DNA of 64,000 nt from Anaerolineaceae bacterium (GCA_029265815.1 JAJUGU010000008.1:33159-97158), one strand, 5' to 3'; positions 33,786 to 43,455 are shown, counted from the stretch's first letter. Notes: generated from the letters alone by a model not told the origin. Program-made: numbers and translations.

Positions 33786-35105
33786 GTGAGTGACACCATG
33801 CAATTCAACCACTTACCAGTCTATAACTTGAAGGCGGTGTTGAACGAAACCGGCATGAAAGCCGAGCTGCTACGCGCCTGGGAGCGCCGCTATCATGTTA
33901 TTGCTCCGCAGCGGACGAGCGGCGGGCACCGTTTATATTCCGATTACGAGATTGCGCTGATTAAATGGTTACGCGCACGCCAATCAGAGGGAATGAGCAT
34001 TAGCAGTGCAGTGGAATTATGGAGAGAATTTTCTGAAAGCGGCCGCGATCCTTTGCTCGAACCCCCATCAGAAATCTCTTTTACCGAAGTGTACCCGGCG
34101 GAAGCTACCGGTCAGATCGATATACTAAGGCAAAACTGGCTCAATGCATGTTTAGCATTCGATCCTCATAAATCTGGAGAAATCATTGATCACGCCTTCT
34201 CAATTTTTCCTGTCGAGACGGTTTGTTCTGACCTGCTGCAAAAGGGATTGGGTGAAATCGGAGAACTTTGGTTTCAGGGTAAAGCCACAGTCCAGCAGGA
34301 ACACTTTGCCTCCAATTTTGCCATACGGCGAATCGAAATTCTCATAGCCGCCTCTGCCAACCCTACCCGTAATCACACCATTCTTCTGGCGTGCCCGGCT
34401 GGCGAGTGGCATACTTTTCCAGCACTCCTGATGAACCTCTTGTTACGCCGCAGGGGATTCAATGTTGTTTATCTCGGAGCCAATACACCGGTGGAAAACC
34501 TCGAACAAACAGCATCCGCTGTACGCCCGGCCGCTGTTGTTCTGACAGCCCAACGGCTTGCTACTGCAGCCAGTGTTAAACAAGCGGGGTTGGTTCTCCA
34601 AAAAATGAATATTCCACTTGTGTTTGGCGGCCGCATCTTTAATATCATTCCTGAATTGCGTGCCTGTATCCCCGGATCATTTCTTGGTGAGTCATTAAGT
34701 GATTCGATCTACCAAATGGAGCAGGTTATCCTGCATCATGAAACTATGCCAATAAAAACTCCTAATGATCAGGAGACGATCGTTAGGCTTTTTCAATCAA
34801 AGAAGTCATTAATAGAAGCACGTTGTGTAGAATTGGCGCGTCAACAGGGCATGAATACCGAATATATGGGCGAAGTCAACGAGTTCTTTTCATCCTCCCT
34901 CATCGCCTCATTGACATTGGGTGATCTGGCTTTTGTGAAATCCGACCTTGACTGGGTCAGGGAGCTCCTTGAAAGTCGTATGATATCAGACCACCTTGAT
35001 CCCTATTTAATCAACTTCGCTCAGGCTGTTGTTCTTGAAATGGGAGCTGACGGAGTATTGATCAGTAATTGGATCAATGATTACATAAAAAGAAATACCG
35101 GATAG
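33786..35105 (+). CDS. CarH/LitR-type B12-dependent photoreceptor transcriptional regulator (MerR family)
   Basis: 439 aa from GTG 33786; ATG 33798 is an equally possible start. Residues about 14-80 are a MerR winged helix (L-L-R-A-W-E-R-R-Y ... [10 protein letters not shown]). The middle is a B12-binding module: W162 and E172-H173 ([13 protein letters not shown]) match the W-x9-E-H adenosyl-capping motif of CarH. H209 in G-E-W-H-T sits 36 residues later, at the cobalt-ligand position. A 120-residue C-terminal helical extension is additional. CarH represses in the dark as an AdoCbl-bound tetramer and is released by light. Heads a two-gene operon with photolyase. Confidence 0.85.
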   Translation: MSDTMQFNHLPVYNLKAVLNETGMKAELLRAWERRYHVIAPQRTSGGHRLYSDYEIALIKWLRARQSEGMSISSAVELWREFSESGRDPLLEPPSEISFTEVYPAEATGQIDILRQNWLNACLAFDPHKSGEIIDHAFSIFPVETVCSDLLQKGLGEIGELWFQGKATVQQEHFASNFAIRRIEILIAASANPTRNHTILLACPAGEWHTFPALLMNLLLRRRGFNVVYLGANTPVENLEQTASAVRPAAVVLTAQRLATAASVKQAGLVLQKMNIPLVFGGRIFNIIPELRACIPGSFLGESLSDSIYQMEQVILHHETMPIKTPNDQETIVRLFQSKKSLIEARCVELARQQGMNTEYMGEVNEFFSSSLIASLTLGDLAFVKSDLDWVRELLESRMISDHLDPYLINFAQAVVLEMGADGVLISNWINDYIKRNTG

Positions 35106-35113
35106 TTAGAAAT

Positions 35114-36511
35114 ATGAACATCTGGTGGATTCGACGAGATTTGCGGCTAAGCGACAACCAGGCACTCACTGCAGCCTTAAGTAGCAGACAGGGTGTTATT
35201 CCAGTATTCATCCTAGATGAGAATCTTCTTAACACACACGCAGAAAAAAGGCTGGCGTTTCTTTTCGCAGGATTGAAGGAATTGGATCGTGATTTACGCA
35301 GCCGCGGCTCAAGGCTGGTCATTCGCCATGGTAATCCTGCCACCGAGTTAGCTCGTCTTGCGGCAGAGTGTTCAACCACAGATGTGTATGCGGAACAGGA
35401 TATTACCCCCTATGCAATTCACCGTGATCAAGCAGTGGGCCGCGAGGTAAAGCTATACCTGGTAGGCGGACTGGGTGTTCATCCACCTGCAGCGGTTGTA
35501 AAACCAGATGGACATCCCTACACCGTTTTTACCCCTTTCAGTCGTGCGTGGAGAGCGCTGCCTTTCACCACTCAAACGCTCCCCGCACCTGTTATGCTTC
35601 CGCCCGTTCCTGATCTTTTTTCCTCCGTTCCACCAGATCTGCCTGTTCCAGATCTCTTTCGGCCCGGTGAGCGCGAAGCTCAGCGCAGGTTGGCTGCATT
35701 TATTTCTGGCGCGATCTATGAATATCAAGAAGAGCGGAACCGTCCAGACCTGAATGGCACATCAGCCCTGTCACCCTATTTTCGTTTCGGCATGCTCTCA
35801 GCCCGCCAGGCTGTATCAGCCGCCTGGCAGGCAGCGAAAAAAGCCCCCAACGCCCAATCTCGGTCTAGCTGTGAAACATGGATCAATGAGATCATCTGGC
35901 GAGAATTCTATCAATCCATTTTGTATCATTTTCCTTTTGTACTCCAAACAGCCTTCAAACCCTCCTTGCGGTCTATACCATGGCTAAACAAACCACAAGA
36001 CCTGCGCTCCTGGCAAATGGGGTTGACGGGCTATCCAATTGTCGATGCGGGCATGCGCCAGCTTGCGGCAACTGGATGGATGCACAACCGAGTACGCATG
36101 ATCACCGCTTCTTTTCTGGTCAAACATCTGCTGATAGACTGGCGTGAAGGTGAACACTGGTTCATGCGCTCATTGATAGACGGTGACCCGGCAGCCAATA
36201 ACGGCGGTTGGCAGTGGACTGCAGGTACCGGAACAGATGCCGCTCCTTACTTCCGCATTTTTAATCCGGTTATTCAAGGAGAAAAATTCGATCCAACAGG
36301 TGAATATGTTCGCAAGTGGGTACCAGAATTGGAGCTCGTCCCTGAAAAATTCATTCATAAGCCCTGGAAAATGTCATCTGATCAACAGCGCGCCGCCCGA
36401 GTGATGATCGGCAGCGATTACCCGGCACCGATTGTCGATCACGTTTTTGCTAGACGACGGGTGTTAAATGCTTATGCCCAAAGCAAATCCGCAATAGCTT
36501 CAGAAAGATAA
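35114..36511 (+). CDS. phr: Deoxyribodipyrimidine photolyase
   Basis: 465 aa, class I cryptochrome/photolyase family. The N-terminal Rossmann domain starts [13 protein letters not shown]. The FAD domain has [18 protein letters not shown], and W-M-H-N-R-V-R-M. Near the end comes [11 protein letters not shown] with [12 protein letters not shown], both nearly invariant. It repairs cyclobutane pyrimidine dimers using blue light. Eight bp downstream of the CarH-like gene, hence co-regulated by light. Ends 5 bp from the convergent cbiO. Confidence 0.93.
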   Translation: MNIWWIRRDLRLSDNQALTAALSSRQGVIPVFILDENLLNTHAEKRLAFLFAGLKELDRDLRSRGSRLVIRHGNPATELARLAAECSTTDVYAEQDITPYAIHRDQAVGREVKLYLVGGLGVHPPAAVVKPDGHPYTVFTPFSRAWRALPFTTQTLPAPVMLPPVPDLFSSVPPDLPVPDLFRPGEREAQRRLAAFISGAIYEYQEERNRPDLNGTSALSPYFRFGMLSARQAVSAAWQAAKKAPNAQSRSSCETWINEIIWREFYQSILYHFPFVLQTAFKPSLRSIPWLNKPQDLRSWQMGLTGYPIVDAGMRQLAATGWMHNRVRMITASFLVKHLLIDWREGEHWFMRSLIDGDPAANNGGWQWTAGTGTDAAPYFRIFNPVIQGEKFDPTGEYVRKWVPELELVPEKFIHKPWKMSSDQQRAARVMIGSDYPAPIVDHVFARRRVLNAYAQSKSAIASER

Positions 36512-36516
36512 ATCTT

Positions 36517-37221
36517 TTAACTTAATCCATGCTCCCAGAGCAGGCTCGCGTTGCCCAGAATTGCAAGGGTTGGACCTTCTGCCGCAATCACCCCACTATC
36601 CAGCACCACTGTTCGACTCGTCAACCTGGCTGCCAGATCCAGGTCGTGGGTGGCAATAACCATTGTTTGCTGCATACGCTGCAATAACTCAATTAGTTCA
36701 CGTCTGGCGCGCGGATCCATCCCCGCACTGGGTTCATCAAATACGAGAATACGTGGCTGCATGGAAAGAACAGTGGCCAGCGCGGCACGTTTTTTCTCTC
36801 CACCGCTCAGGTGATAGGGATTCCGGTCCGCCAGATTAGATACCCCGGCATCCAGAAGCGCTTTTTCTACCAATTCACACACTTTTTTGGGGTCAATGCC
36901 CTGGTACTTCAGGCCGTAAGCCACATCTTCGTAAATTGTCGGCGAAAATAACTGGTCGTCTGGATTTTGGAAAACCAACCCCACCACCGAACGAATGGTT
37001 TTGAGGGTTTTCTTTTCAATCGGCATACCATCAATCCGAACCTTACCCCGACCATCAAGAATACCGTTAAGATGCAGAAGCAATGTCGATTTACCTGCGC
37101 CATTAGGACCCACGAGCGCAACCTTCTCCCCTTCTCTGATAGTTAAATTGATATCCTTCAGAGCCTGTTTTCCGTCAGGATAAGCATAAGATAATGCGGT
37201 GATTTCGATAATGGGATCCAT
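36517..37221 (-). CDS. cbiO: ECF cobalt/nickel transporter ATPase CbiO
   Basis: 234 aa ABC ATPase. Walker A is G-P-N-G-A-G-K-S-T near residue 38-46. The Q-loop is V-F-Q-N-P-D-D-Q-L-F, a signature of ECF ATPases. The LSGGE motif (H-L-S-G-G-E-K-K-R), Walker B (I-L-V-F-D-E-P-S-A-G) and H-loop (A-T-H-D-L-D) are all intact. GGGAGG lies 7 nt before the ATG. Third gene of cbiM-cbiQ-cbiO; it energises import of Co2+ or Ni2+, and cobalt would serve the B12 needed by the neighbouring CarH-like protein. Confidence 0.9.
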   Translation of the reverse strand: MDPIIEITALSYAYPDGKQALKDINLTIREGEKVALVGPNGAGKSTLLLHLNGILDGRGKVRIDGMPIEKKTLKTIRSVVGLVFQNPDDQLFSPTIYEDVAYGLKYQGIDPKKVCELVEKALLDAGVSNLADRNPYHLSGGEKKRAALATVLSMQPRILVFDEPSAGMDPRARRELIELLQRMQQTMVIATHDLDLAARLTSRTVVLDSGVIAAEGPTLAILGNASLLWEHGLS

Positions 37222-37224
37222 GCA

Positions 37225-38016
37225 CTATCCTCCCGTCAGTAACCCAATCAATAGGATCAATCCTGCAGCGAATAATCCCACGCCTAGAATTTTCCAGTTA
37301 CCTTTTGAGAGTGGTAACTGCTCTGTGGGTAAAAGGTCACCGCTATATCCACGTGAAAGCATCGCTGCATACACCCTGTCACTGCGCTCAAGCGAACGCA
37401 GGAATAGGCTGCCCGCCATTCCGCCAGTGACTCTGGCCTGCCAAATGTGAAATCGAAGGTTGAAAGAGGGAAAATGATCATTAGCACTGCGGCTCAACCT
37501 GGCCTGCGTCAGGCATTGAGCTTCATCAATAATGATAAAAAGGTATCTCCACATAAGTTCGATGATCGAAGTGATAATTATTGGAACACGTAGCTGTTTC
37601 ATTGCCGTTACAATTTCAGAGAATTGCGTGCTGGCAGTCAGCAACACCGCTGCCTGTATGCAGAGCCATGATTTTACAGTAATAGCAAGAAAACGGAGGC
37701 ATCCAGTCTGGCTCAGGTAAATTTCAATGTCACGTATCAACACGATCGAAATTTGCGGCTGTGGGTCCCAAAATATCAATGGTAATGCAGCCAGAATAAA
37801 TGGCAACGTCAGAAGTGAACGTTTTAAGACAAGATTGACTCCGATCCTTGAAGTGAGTGTGAGTGAGAGGATTAAAGACAGATCGAGTATATAAGCAGCC
37901 CACGCACCTTCGGGCAGCAAACCAACAAAGATGATGAAGACCAGGATAAAGATCAACTTCACCCTGGCATCTAATTGATGAATAAAACTTGGTCGTCTTA
38001 CGAAAATCTCGTGCAC
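37225..38016 (-). CDS. cbiQ: ECF transporter transmembrane protein CbiQ
   Basis: 263 aa, about five or six transmembrane segments. The cytoplasmic coupling region carries the two short Ala-Arg-type motifs (A-R-L-S-R-S and S-R-G-Y) that contact the ATPase, and a preceding conserved L-D-A-R-V-K-L segment. It starts at GTG 38016, 3 bp after the cbiM stop, with no strong ribosome site; translational coupling is likely. Confidence 0.87.
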   Translation of the reverse strand: MHEIFVRRPSFIHQLDARVKLIFILVFIIFVGLLPEGAWAAYILDLSLILSLTLTSRIGVNLVLKRSLLTLPFILAALPLIFWDPQPQISIVLIRDIEIYLSQTGCLRFLAITVKSWLCIQAAVLLTASTQFSEIVTAMKQLRVPIIITSIIELMWRYLFIIIDEAQCLTQARLSRSANDHFPSFNLRFHIWQARVTGGMAGSLFLRSLERSDRVYAAMLSRGYSGDLLPTEQLPLSKGNWKILGVGLFAAGLILLIGLLTGG

Positions 38017-38019
38017 GAT

Positions 38020-38997
38020 TTAGTTCTGAATGGTTTTTTGACCGCGGTCAGGTTTATTCACTCGCGCCATTCCCCATGCCACACCAAAAACGATCACTAT
38101 ACCAATGATCCCCGCAGCTATTGTTGCCAATGCAGGATCCGAGATACCGGGTAAAACATAATCTGGAATGATCTGGTAAAAAGCATCACGTGCTTTTTCT
38201 AAAAAACCATGCTGCTCAGCCACCCACTCAAGACCGTCAGGGTGACTCGATGCCAGGGGAGCTAAAACTGTCAGCACCAGTGCAAGCAGTAATCCGCCAA
38301 CGATTACACCCTTCGATGTACCAGTTTGAGTTCCAATGTTTTGTAATAAATCTTTACGCGCTGCAGAGATGAATGCCAATGCCCCCACTGTGATCACACC
38401 TTCGCCAATTCCGATCAGTGCATGGATCGCTCCCATGGCAGGGATAACAATGTTTGCCGGTGATGTGCCAGAGATTGTCAATTGCAAAGAACAAGACAGA
38501 GACGCGATGAGAATGGACGACCATGCGGCAAGAAAGCCAGAAACCACAGTTCCCCATTTTGTATTCCTGACTAAACACATCAATATGGAATAAACCGCGT
38601 AAGAAACAAACACCCCAACAACCGCCATGTTAAAGATATTTGCGCCCAGCGCCAGAATTCCACCATCCTGGAAGACCAGCGCCTGCACTGCGACCACAGA
38701 GGTCATCACCAGAACAGCCGCCCAGGGACCAAGGATGATAGTCGCTACTGCTGCGCCCAGAAGATGACCTGAAGTGCCGCCAGTGACGCTGAAGTTCAGC
38801 ATTTGACCGGCAAAAATTGCTGCAGCCATTACACCCATGAGCGGGATTTGGCGTTCAGCGATTGTTTGATTGGTTTTTCGCAAAGCAAATCCGATCATGA
38901 TGATAGACAACACCCAGAAGATGATCGAAACCAAAATGGATAGGAAACCATCGGGGATGTGCATTGGCAGAGGTGAGAAAAATGGAAAGGACAGCAT
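38020..38997 (-). CDS. cbiM: Cobalt/nickel substrate-binding component CbiM with fused PDGLE (CbiN-like) domain
   Basis: 325 aa. The N-terminal half is CbiM/NikM: M-H-I-P-D-G-F-L near residue 12, whose His is a metal ligand, then S-G-H-L-L-G-A and multiple helices. The C-terminus carries S-S-H-P-D-G-L-E-W plus two helices, the PDGLE domain that replaces a separate CbiN. ATG 38997 has AAGGAG 6 nt upstream, whereas the open frame back to 39072 crosses the operator. Ten extra residues precede the usual M-H-I-P start. Cobalt versus nickel cannot be decided from sequence. Confidence 0.88.
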   Translation of the reverse strand: MLSFPFFSPLPMHIPDGFLSILVSIIFWVLSIIMIGFALRKTNQTIAERQIPLMGVMAAAIFAGQMLNFSVTGGTSGHLLGAAVATIILGPWAAVLVMTSVVAVQALVFQDGGILALGANIFNMAVVGVFVSYAVYSILMCLVRNTKWGTVVSGFLAAWSSILIASLSCSLQLTISGTSPANIVIPAMGAIHALIGIGEGVITVGALAFISAARKDLLQNIGTQTGTSKGVIVGGLLLALVLTVLAPLASSHPDGLEWVAEQHGFLEKARDAFYQIIPDYVLPGISDPALATIAAGIIGIVIVFGVAWGMARVNKPDRGQKTIQN

Positions 38998-39059
38998 TGC
39001 TATCTCCTTGAGTGATTGATGTACAATAATCGAAATGACTTTATAATTATAATATAATA

Positions 39060-39088
39060 TTTGCAATTGCAAAAATTTGCATTATAAA
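39060..39088. promoter_or_regulatory. Fur/Nur-type operator overlapping the fur-like promoter
   Basis: A perfect 14-bp palindrome TTTGCAATTGCAAA (39060-39073) is followed by another TTGCA half-site (39077-39081). The rightward promoter overlaps: TTGCAA (39061-39066), 16 nt, TATAAA (39083-39088). It lies between the divergent cbiM and fur-like genes. TTGCAA half-sites resemble the Nur (nickel) box; the metal specificity is inference. Confidence 0.6.
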
Positions 39089-39100
39089 ATGTGAAACGAT

Positions 39101-39493
39101 ATGAAAAAATCATCAGTCGAACAACTCATTTTAGAAACCCTTTCGAGAGAAAATACTCACCTTACCTCTCTGCAAGTTTATGAAGAAATCCGCAAACAGC
39201 TTCCGGCGGTGAATTCATCTACTGTTTACCGGGCATTGGAGCGTATGTCAAAAAGGGGGATGGTTTCGGTTTCTGATATAGGAACTGGAGCTGAAGTATT
39301 TGAAGTTGTTAAAAATGAGCTGCACCACCACCTGGTATGTCAGGAATGTGGAAGAATCATCACCATTGGGCAGGAAGATGTTAGAACATTTTTTAAGGTT
39401 ATTGAACAGATAAATGATTTCGAGGTCTTCACCAATCATCTCATTCTGTTTGGACTTTGCAGCGAGTGTCGAAAAAAGGACAACCTGTCATAA
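39101..39493 (+). CDS. Fur-family metalloregulator
   Basis: 130 aa. Winged helix with L-T-S-L-Q-V-Y-E-E-I-R and S-S-T-V-Y-R-A-L-E-R-M. The metal/dimer region has E-L-H-H-H-L-V-C-Q-E-C-G and a C-terminal C-S-E-C, giving two C-x2-C pairs for structural zinc. Divergent from cbiMQO across a palindromic operator, so it probably senses nickel or cobalt (Nur-like) and represses the transporter and itself. The 5' leader would be only a few nucleotides and lacks a ribosome site, so translation may be near-leaderless. Confidence 0.85.
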   Translation: MKKSSVEQLILETLSRENTHLTSLQVYEEIRKQLPAVNSSTVYRALERMSKRGMVSVSDIGTGAEVFEVVKNELHHHLVCQECGRIITIGQEDVRTFFKVIEQINDFEVFTNHLILFGLCSECRKKDNLS

Positions 39494-39536
39494 ATAGATC
39501 ATCACTTATTAATAATTTCAAACGATTAAAAATTTT

Positions 39537-39566
39537 AGGGGCGCAAATGGCATTGCGCCCCTTTTT
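39537..39566 (+). terminator. Intrinsic terminator after the fur-like gene
   Basis: A 10-bp GC-rich stem AGGGGCGCAA/TTGCGCCCCT with a 6-nt loop, followed by TTTT. Textbook form. Confidence 0.85.
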
Positions 39567-39622
39567 CTTGGTTCAGATCATTGTTCCGATGCTCAATTTT
39601 CTGCCAGTAACGATTCATCCTA

Positions 39623-39820
39623 TCATGGAATCTTAAACAATCCTACAAATTTTGTTTCTTCCTCGGTGATATCCTTGAGTTCGAGAATCATGTCTACTTC
39701 TGCAGCAACGGATTGCGGCATTTTGGATTTTAAGAAACTGGCAGTAACAAGGACGACCTTGCGAGCTGTGGTCTTTGGAATGCCTAATTTGTCGGAGATC
39801 TGCTTGATGAGCTCTTCCAT
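39623..39820 (-). CDS. Small helical protein (DUF2267-like)
   Basis: 65 aa: M-E-E-L-I-K-Q-I-S-D-K-L-G-I-P followed by T-A-R-K-V-V-L-V-T-A-S-F-L-K. It continues with P-Q-S-V-A-A-E-V-D-M-I-L. The alternation of short amphipathic helices resembles DUF2267/DUF937-type small proteins, common and of unknown role. ATG 39820 has AAAGGAG 6 nt upstream; the longer frame to 40051 runs across the htrA terminator into the 3' end of htrA and is not credible. Confidence 0.7.
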   Translation of the reverse strand: MEELIKQISDKLGIPKTTARKVVLVTASFLKSKMPQSVAAEVDMILELKDITEEETKFVGLFKIP

Positions 39821-39902
39821 AACAGACTCCTTTCCGCCAGGGAACATCTGGCTATCTTGTTTATAACGCGTGATCATCAAATTTTTATTAATGACATATA
39901 AG

Positions 39903-39935
39903 AAAAAGCAGGCGCTGTAAGAGTGCCTGCTTTTT
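39903..39935 (-). terminator. Intrinsic terminator of htrA
   Basis: An 11-bp stem AAAAAGCAGGC/GCCTGCTTTTT with an 11-nt loop lies 19 bp beyond the htrA stop, with a T-run on the - strand. Confidence 0.82.
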
Positions 39936-39953
39936 ATCTGGAAAGTCATTTGG

Positions 39954-41132
39954 TTAGAGAGTAACAACCACTTCAATGATCCTTCCATCACGTAGAATCG
40001 ATAAAGTGACTTTTTGTCCGACTTCAGTATTATTGAACATATATGAGACAAGATCTTCGTATGTTTCTAACACCTGACCATCGATCGCAGTAATGACATC
40101 ACCGGCGATAGTTGTGATTCTACCTGAAATTGTGCGCTGCTGACTGCTTCCCACAAGTCCGGCTTTGTCTGCAGGGCTATTGCTCGTAACATCCACCACC
40201 AGTACACCTTTTATTGATGTATCCAACCCCAGGCTCTCTGCGATGGCAGGTGTCAGTGTGGTTGCAGAAATTCCTAGCCGTGGATGATCATATGAACCAT
40301 CCTCGATCAGCACAGGAACCACTCGCTTGACGATATGGCTCGGAATAACAAATCCAATACCCGCATTGGAATCAGAGGAAGATTGGATTGCTGATGTAAC
40401 ACCGATCACCTCACCCGCCATATTCACCAGCACGCCGCCCGAATTCCCCGGGTTGATTGCAGTATCGGTCTGGATGATATCTGGAATCGTGTAGGTACTG
40501 GAATAGAAAGGACTGGTTTCATCATCCACTGAAAGTGAGCGCGACAGAGCGCTGACGATCCCTTGCGTCATGGTACCGGAAAGGCCATACGGGTTGCCAA
40601 TCGCAATCACAATGTCTCCCACCTGTACGGCATGTGAATCACCAAGTATTACCGGGTATAGTGTGGTGACACCAGGATCTACCTTGATCACAGCCAGATC
40701 ACTTTCAGGATCAGTGCCTACCAGGGTTGCAGATGTTGTAGTTCCATCTGAAAAGATCACTGTGATATCCGACGCTCCATCCACCACATGGTTGTTGGTT
40801 ACGATATGGCCTTCGCTATCCCAGACAAATCCTGATCCTTCACCGCTAATTATCTGCGGCCCGAAATATTCTGCGACCTGAATGTTCACCACAGATGGGT
40901 TGACATTGGTATAGATGTTTTGAAAAGTACTCTGAACCACTGCCAGAATATCGGAATCGAGATCATTGTTTTTTCTCGCTTCCAGTGTAGGCGCCTGGGT
41001 TGGGGTGGCTTGCGCAGCTGGTACTTCGGTGCTGACAGAAAATAGATTTATAAGCGATGAAGGAAGAAATGAGCATGCACTAACCAGCACAACCATCAGC
41101 CCGATTAATAAAATTTTTGTAAGACTTTTCAT
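39954..41132 (-). CDS. htrA: HtrA/DegP-type S1C serine protease lipoprotein with PDZ domain
   Basis: 392 aa. Signal peptide with lipobox V-S-A-C (Cys20), then a Thr/Pro linker. Trypsin-like domain with the complete triad: H115 in T-N-N-H-V-V, D145 in E-S-D-L-A-V-I, S231 in N-P-G-N-S-G-G. One C-terminal PDZ domain (about 285-390) with G-V-L-V-V-D-V substrate groove. Acts outside the membrane on misfolded proteins. ATG 41132 has AAGGAG 7 nt upstream; the frame extends to 41162 without a better site. Confidence 0.92.
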   Translation of the reverse strand: MKSLTKILLIGLMVVLVSACSFLPSSLINLFSVSTEVPAAQATPTQAPTLEARKNNDLDSDILAVVQSTFQNIYTNVNPSVVNIQVAEYFGPQIISGEGSGFVWDSEGHIVTNNHVVDGASDITVIFSDGTTTSATLVGTDPESDLAVIKVDPGVTTLYPVILGDSHAVQVGDIVIAIGNPYGLSGTMTQGIVSALSRSLSVDDETSPFYSSTYTIPDIIQTDTAINPGNSGGVLVNMAGEVIGVTSAIQSSSDSNAGIGFVIPSHIVKRVVPVLIEDGSYDHPRLGISATTLTPAIAESLGLDTSIKGVLVVDVTSNSPADKAGLVGSSQQRTISGRITTIAGDVITAIDGQVLETYEDLVSYMFNNTEVGQKVTLSILRDGRIIEVVVTL

Positions 41133-41535
41133 TTTTTTACTCCTTGCATCATTCTTTTCCACAGCAATTGTGTATTGAATTTAGATGAACTCCACTTTTC
41201 GTCCTACCAATTCAGAATCTCAAGTGAGAAATATTAGCCAGGTTTGAAAAACGTAATTAACAGGTTATAAAAACAGGGATTCACTCCATCTCAGGATGGT
41301 ATCGATTAATTCACATTCTCCTGCATTTTCGTTTTCTATTTTATCGATCAAATTTGAAGAAGATATGGATTTTTTGTGCATACATGTATCGATGAATCCG
41401 CTTGCGCAATTATCTATATACCAAAACTAAACCATACAAGGAGATGACCCTCATACAATCGAAATACAAGGATCATCACAGAATTCCTAAGATCAAGTTT
41501 TTACAAAAATTGAATAACACCTTTATGGAGATCAA
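41133..41535. other. Divergent region between htrA and the DUF4353 gene
   Basis: About 400 bp holding both promoters, none with a clear consensus. It contains a 31-codon ORF (41444-41539) that starts directly after AAGGAG and whose TGA overlaps the ATG of the next gene (ATGA). It could be a leader peptide, but the ribosome-site spacing of zero argues against efficient translation. Confidence 0.45.
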
Positions 41536-43437
41536 ATGAAACACAAAATATTCCTATCAATAACTATTCTTCTCATGGTGGCATTGAGTGCCTGCTCAAA
41601 TCAGGCTTCAAAAATTGAAGCAACGTCCATTGATGCTGTTGAAGAGACATATCAAGCCGAGGTGACTAGTTCAGTTGAGACAAGTACATCGCCCAGTGAG
41701 GCAGTTGCTACAATCGTAGCCGGAAACAGCGAAACTCATGAAGATACCAAAGACTACGAATGGGATAGTTCAACAGTGATCCCGATCACTTTGAACGGTG
41801 ATTCAATCTCTTCTGACAGCCCCGATATATCAATTGATGAGAACTATGCCGTAATCATATCCGCTGGTACATACAGCCTGAGCGGCACCCTTACCAACGG
41901 ACAGATCGTGGTGGATACGCAAGATGAGGAGACTGTACGGATCATCCTTAACAATGCAGAAATATCCAGCGCGTCTAGCGCACCGATTTACGTTAAAAAT
42001 GCAGAAAAAGTTGTGATCATCCTCGCAGACGGGACAGAAAATATACTTACCGATGCTTCTTCATATGTACATGAAAACGCTGACGAAGACGAACCCAACG
42101 CGGCCCTTTTCAGTAAAAGTGACCTCACCATTTATGGTAGTGGTTCGCTTATCGTTACAGGGAATTACAACGACGGCATCTCAAGCAAGGACGGACTAAT
42201 CATTGCCAGTGGTTCGATCACCGTTAATGCTGTTGACGATGGTATCCGTGGAAAGGATTATGTGGTTATCAAGGACGGGATTCTCAACATCACTGCCCAG
42301 GGAGACGGTGTGAAATCGGATAACGAAGAAGATCCCGCAAAAGGGTTTATCACCATCTATGGTGGAAATCTGACCCTTTCATCAGGAGGTGATGCCATTT
42401 CTGCCCAGACAGATGTGATCATCTCTGGCGGCGAATTTTCTCTTACGGCTGCCAATGGCAGTGGAAACCCTATCGATGAAACTACATCGGCAAAAGGGAT
42501 CAAGGGGTTAGCCAGTGTCTCGATCGATAGCGGAACCTTTTTCATCGACACTGCAGATGATTCCATCCATTCAAACGGTGATATCACGATTAACGGCGGA
42601 ACTTATGAGATTTACTCCGGTGATGACGGTATACATTCCGACACCTCGCTGACCATCAACAACGGTGAGATTGGTATTCTGGAATCATATGAGGGTATCG
42701 AAAGTGCCTTGATCACCATTAACGGCGGAAATACCCGCCTCACCGCCAGCGACGATGGAATCAACGTGGCAGGTGGCGCGGATTCTTCTGGCTTCGGTAT
42801 GATCGGAGGTCAACCAATGCCTGGCCGCATCCCCGGACAGGATTCTTTTGCATCTATGGAGAATTATTACCTATACATCAATGGTGGATATGTTTTTATT
42901 GACGCAGACGGTGATGGCATTGATTCCAATGGGAATATTGAGATGACCAATGGCACTGTTATTGTCAATGGTCCTACAGAAAATATGAATGGGGCTCTTG
43001 ATTACATTGGAGGGTTCACCATGACCGGAGGAGAGATGATCGCTGCTGGTAGTGCTGGAATGGCGATGGCACCTGATCAATCATCGAGCGTAAATTCAGT
43101 TCTTATCGCCTTTACTGAGACGATCCCAGCAGGCACACTGGTCAACATACAATCCAATGCGGGTGATGAAGTGCTTACCTTTACATCATCCAAGGAGTTT
43201 CAATCGCTCCTGGTTTCTTCTCCAAAATTGCTAAGTGGTACTACATACCAGATTTATACTGGAGGAAATGCCAGCGGAACTATGATTGATGGCATTTATG
43301 AAGGAGAGGGATATACACCCGGTTCGCAATATGATGCGTTTACAGTGACTTCAACGGTAACCTATATTGGCATTAGCGGTGCAACTGGAGGAGGCTTCCC
43401 GGGCGGAGGCGGGGGTGGTGGAAAACCACGAAGATAA
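41536..43437 (+). CDS. DUF4353 (Cthe_2159-like) carbohydrate-binding beta-helix lipoprotein
   Basis: 633 aa. The N-terminal signal peptide ends in the lipobox A-L-S-A-C (Cys20). From residue 80 on, the sequence is a repetitive right-handed beta-helix with many D-D-G-I, G-D-G-V and S-I-H-S-N-G-D-I-T-I-N-G-G turns, the DUF4353 pattern. Cthe_2159 from Clostridium thermocellum binds acidic polysaccharide. The C-terminus is Gly-rich (G-G-G-F-P-G-G-G). GGAG lies 5 nt before the ATG. It is followed by VTC and DUF4956 genes, a combination that recurs in bacteria, so the three probably act together at the surface. Confidence 0.82.
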   Translation: MKHKIFLSITILLMVALSACSNQASKIEATSIDAVEETYQAEVTSSVETSTSPSEAVATIVAGNSETHEDTKDYEWDSSTVIPITLNGDSISSDSPDISIDENYAVIISAGTYSLSGTLTNGQIVVDTQDEETVRIILNNAEISSASSAPIYVKNAEKVVIILADGTENILTDASSYVHENADEDEPNAALFSKSDLTIYGSGSLIVTGNYNDGISSKDGLIIASGSITVNAVDDGIRGKDYVVIKDGILNITAQGDGVKSDNEEDPAKGFITIYGGNLTLSSGGDAISAQTDVIISGGEFSLTAANGSGNPIDETTSAKGIKGLASVSIDSGTFFIDTADDSIHSNGDITINGGTYEIYSGDDGIHSDTSLTINNGEIGILESYEGIESALITINGGNTRLTASDDGINVAGGADSSGFGMIGGQPMPGRIPGQDSFASMENYYLYINGGYVFIDADGDGIDSNGNIEMTNGTVIVNGPTENMNGALDYIGGFTMTGGEMIAAGSAGMAMAPDQSSSVNSVLIAFTETIPAGTLVNIQSNAGDEVLTFTSSKEFQSLLVSSPKLLSGTTYQIYTGGNASGTMIDGIYEGEGYTPGSQYDAFTVTSTVTYIGISGATGGGFPGGGGGGGKPRR

Positions 43438-43455
43438 AAAACGGATGGTTACACG

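Noticed and set aside
38998..39100. Cobalamin riboswitch upstream of cbiM
   Set aside because: The leader is too short and no B12-box-like sequence is visible; a Fur/Nur palindrome explains regulation better.
39821..40051. N-terminal extension of the small DUF2267-like protein
   Set aside because: The extension crosses the htrA terminator and the 3' end of htrA; ATG 39820 has an excellent ribosome site.
41800..42780. DNA repeat array
   Set aside because: The short similar units are beta-helix turns of the DUF4353 protein, with divergent nucleotide sequence.
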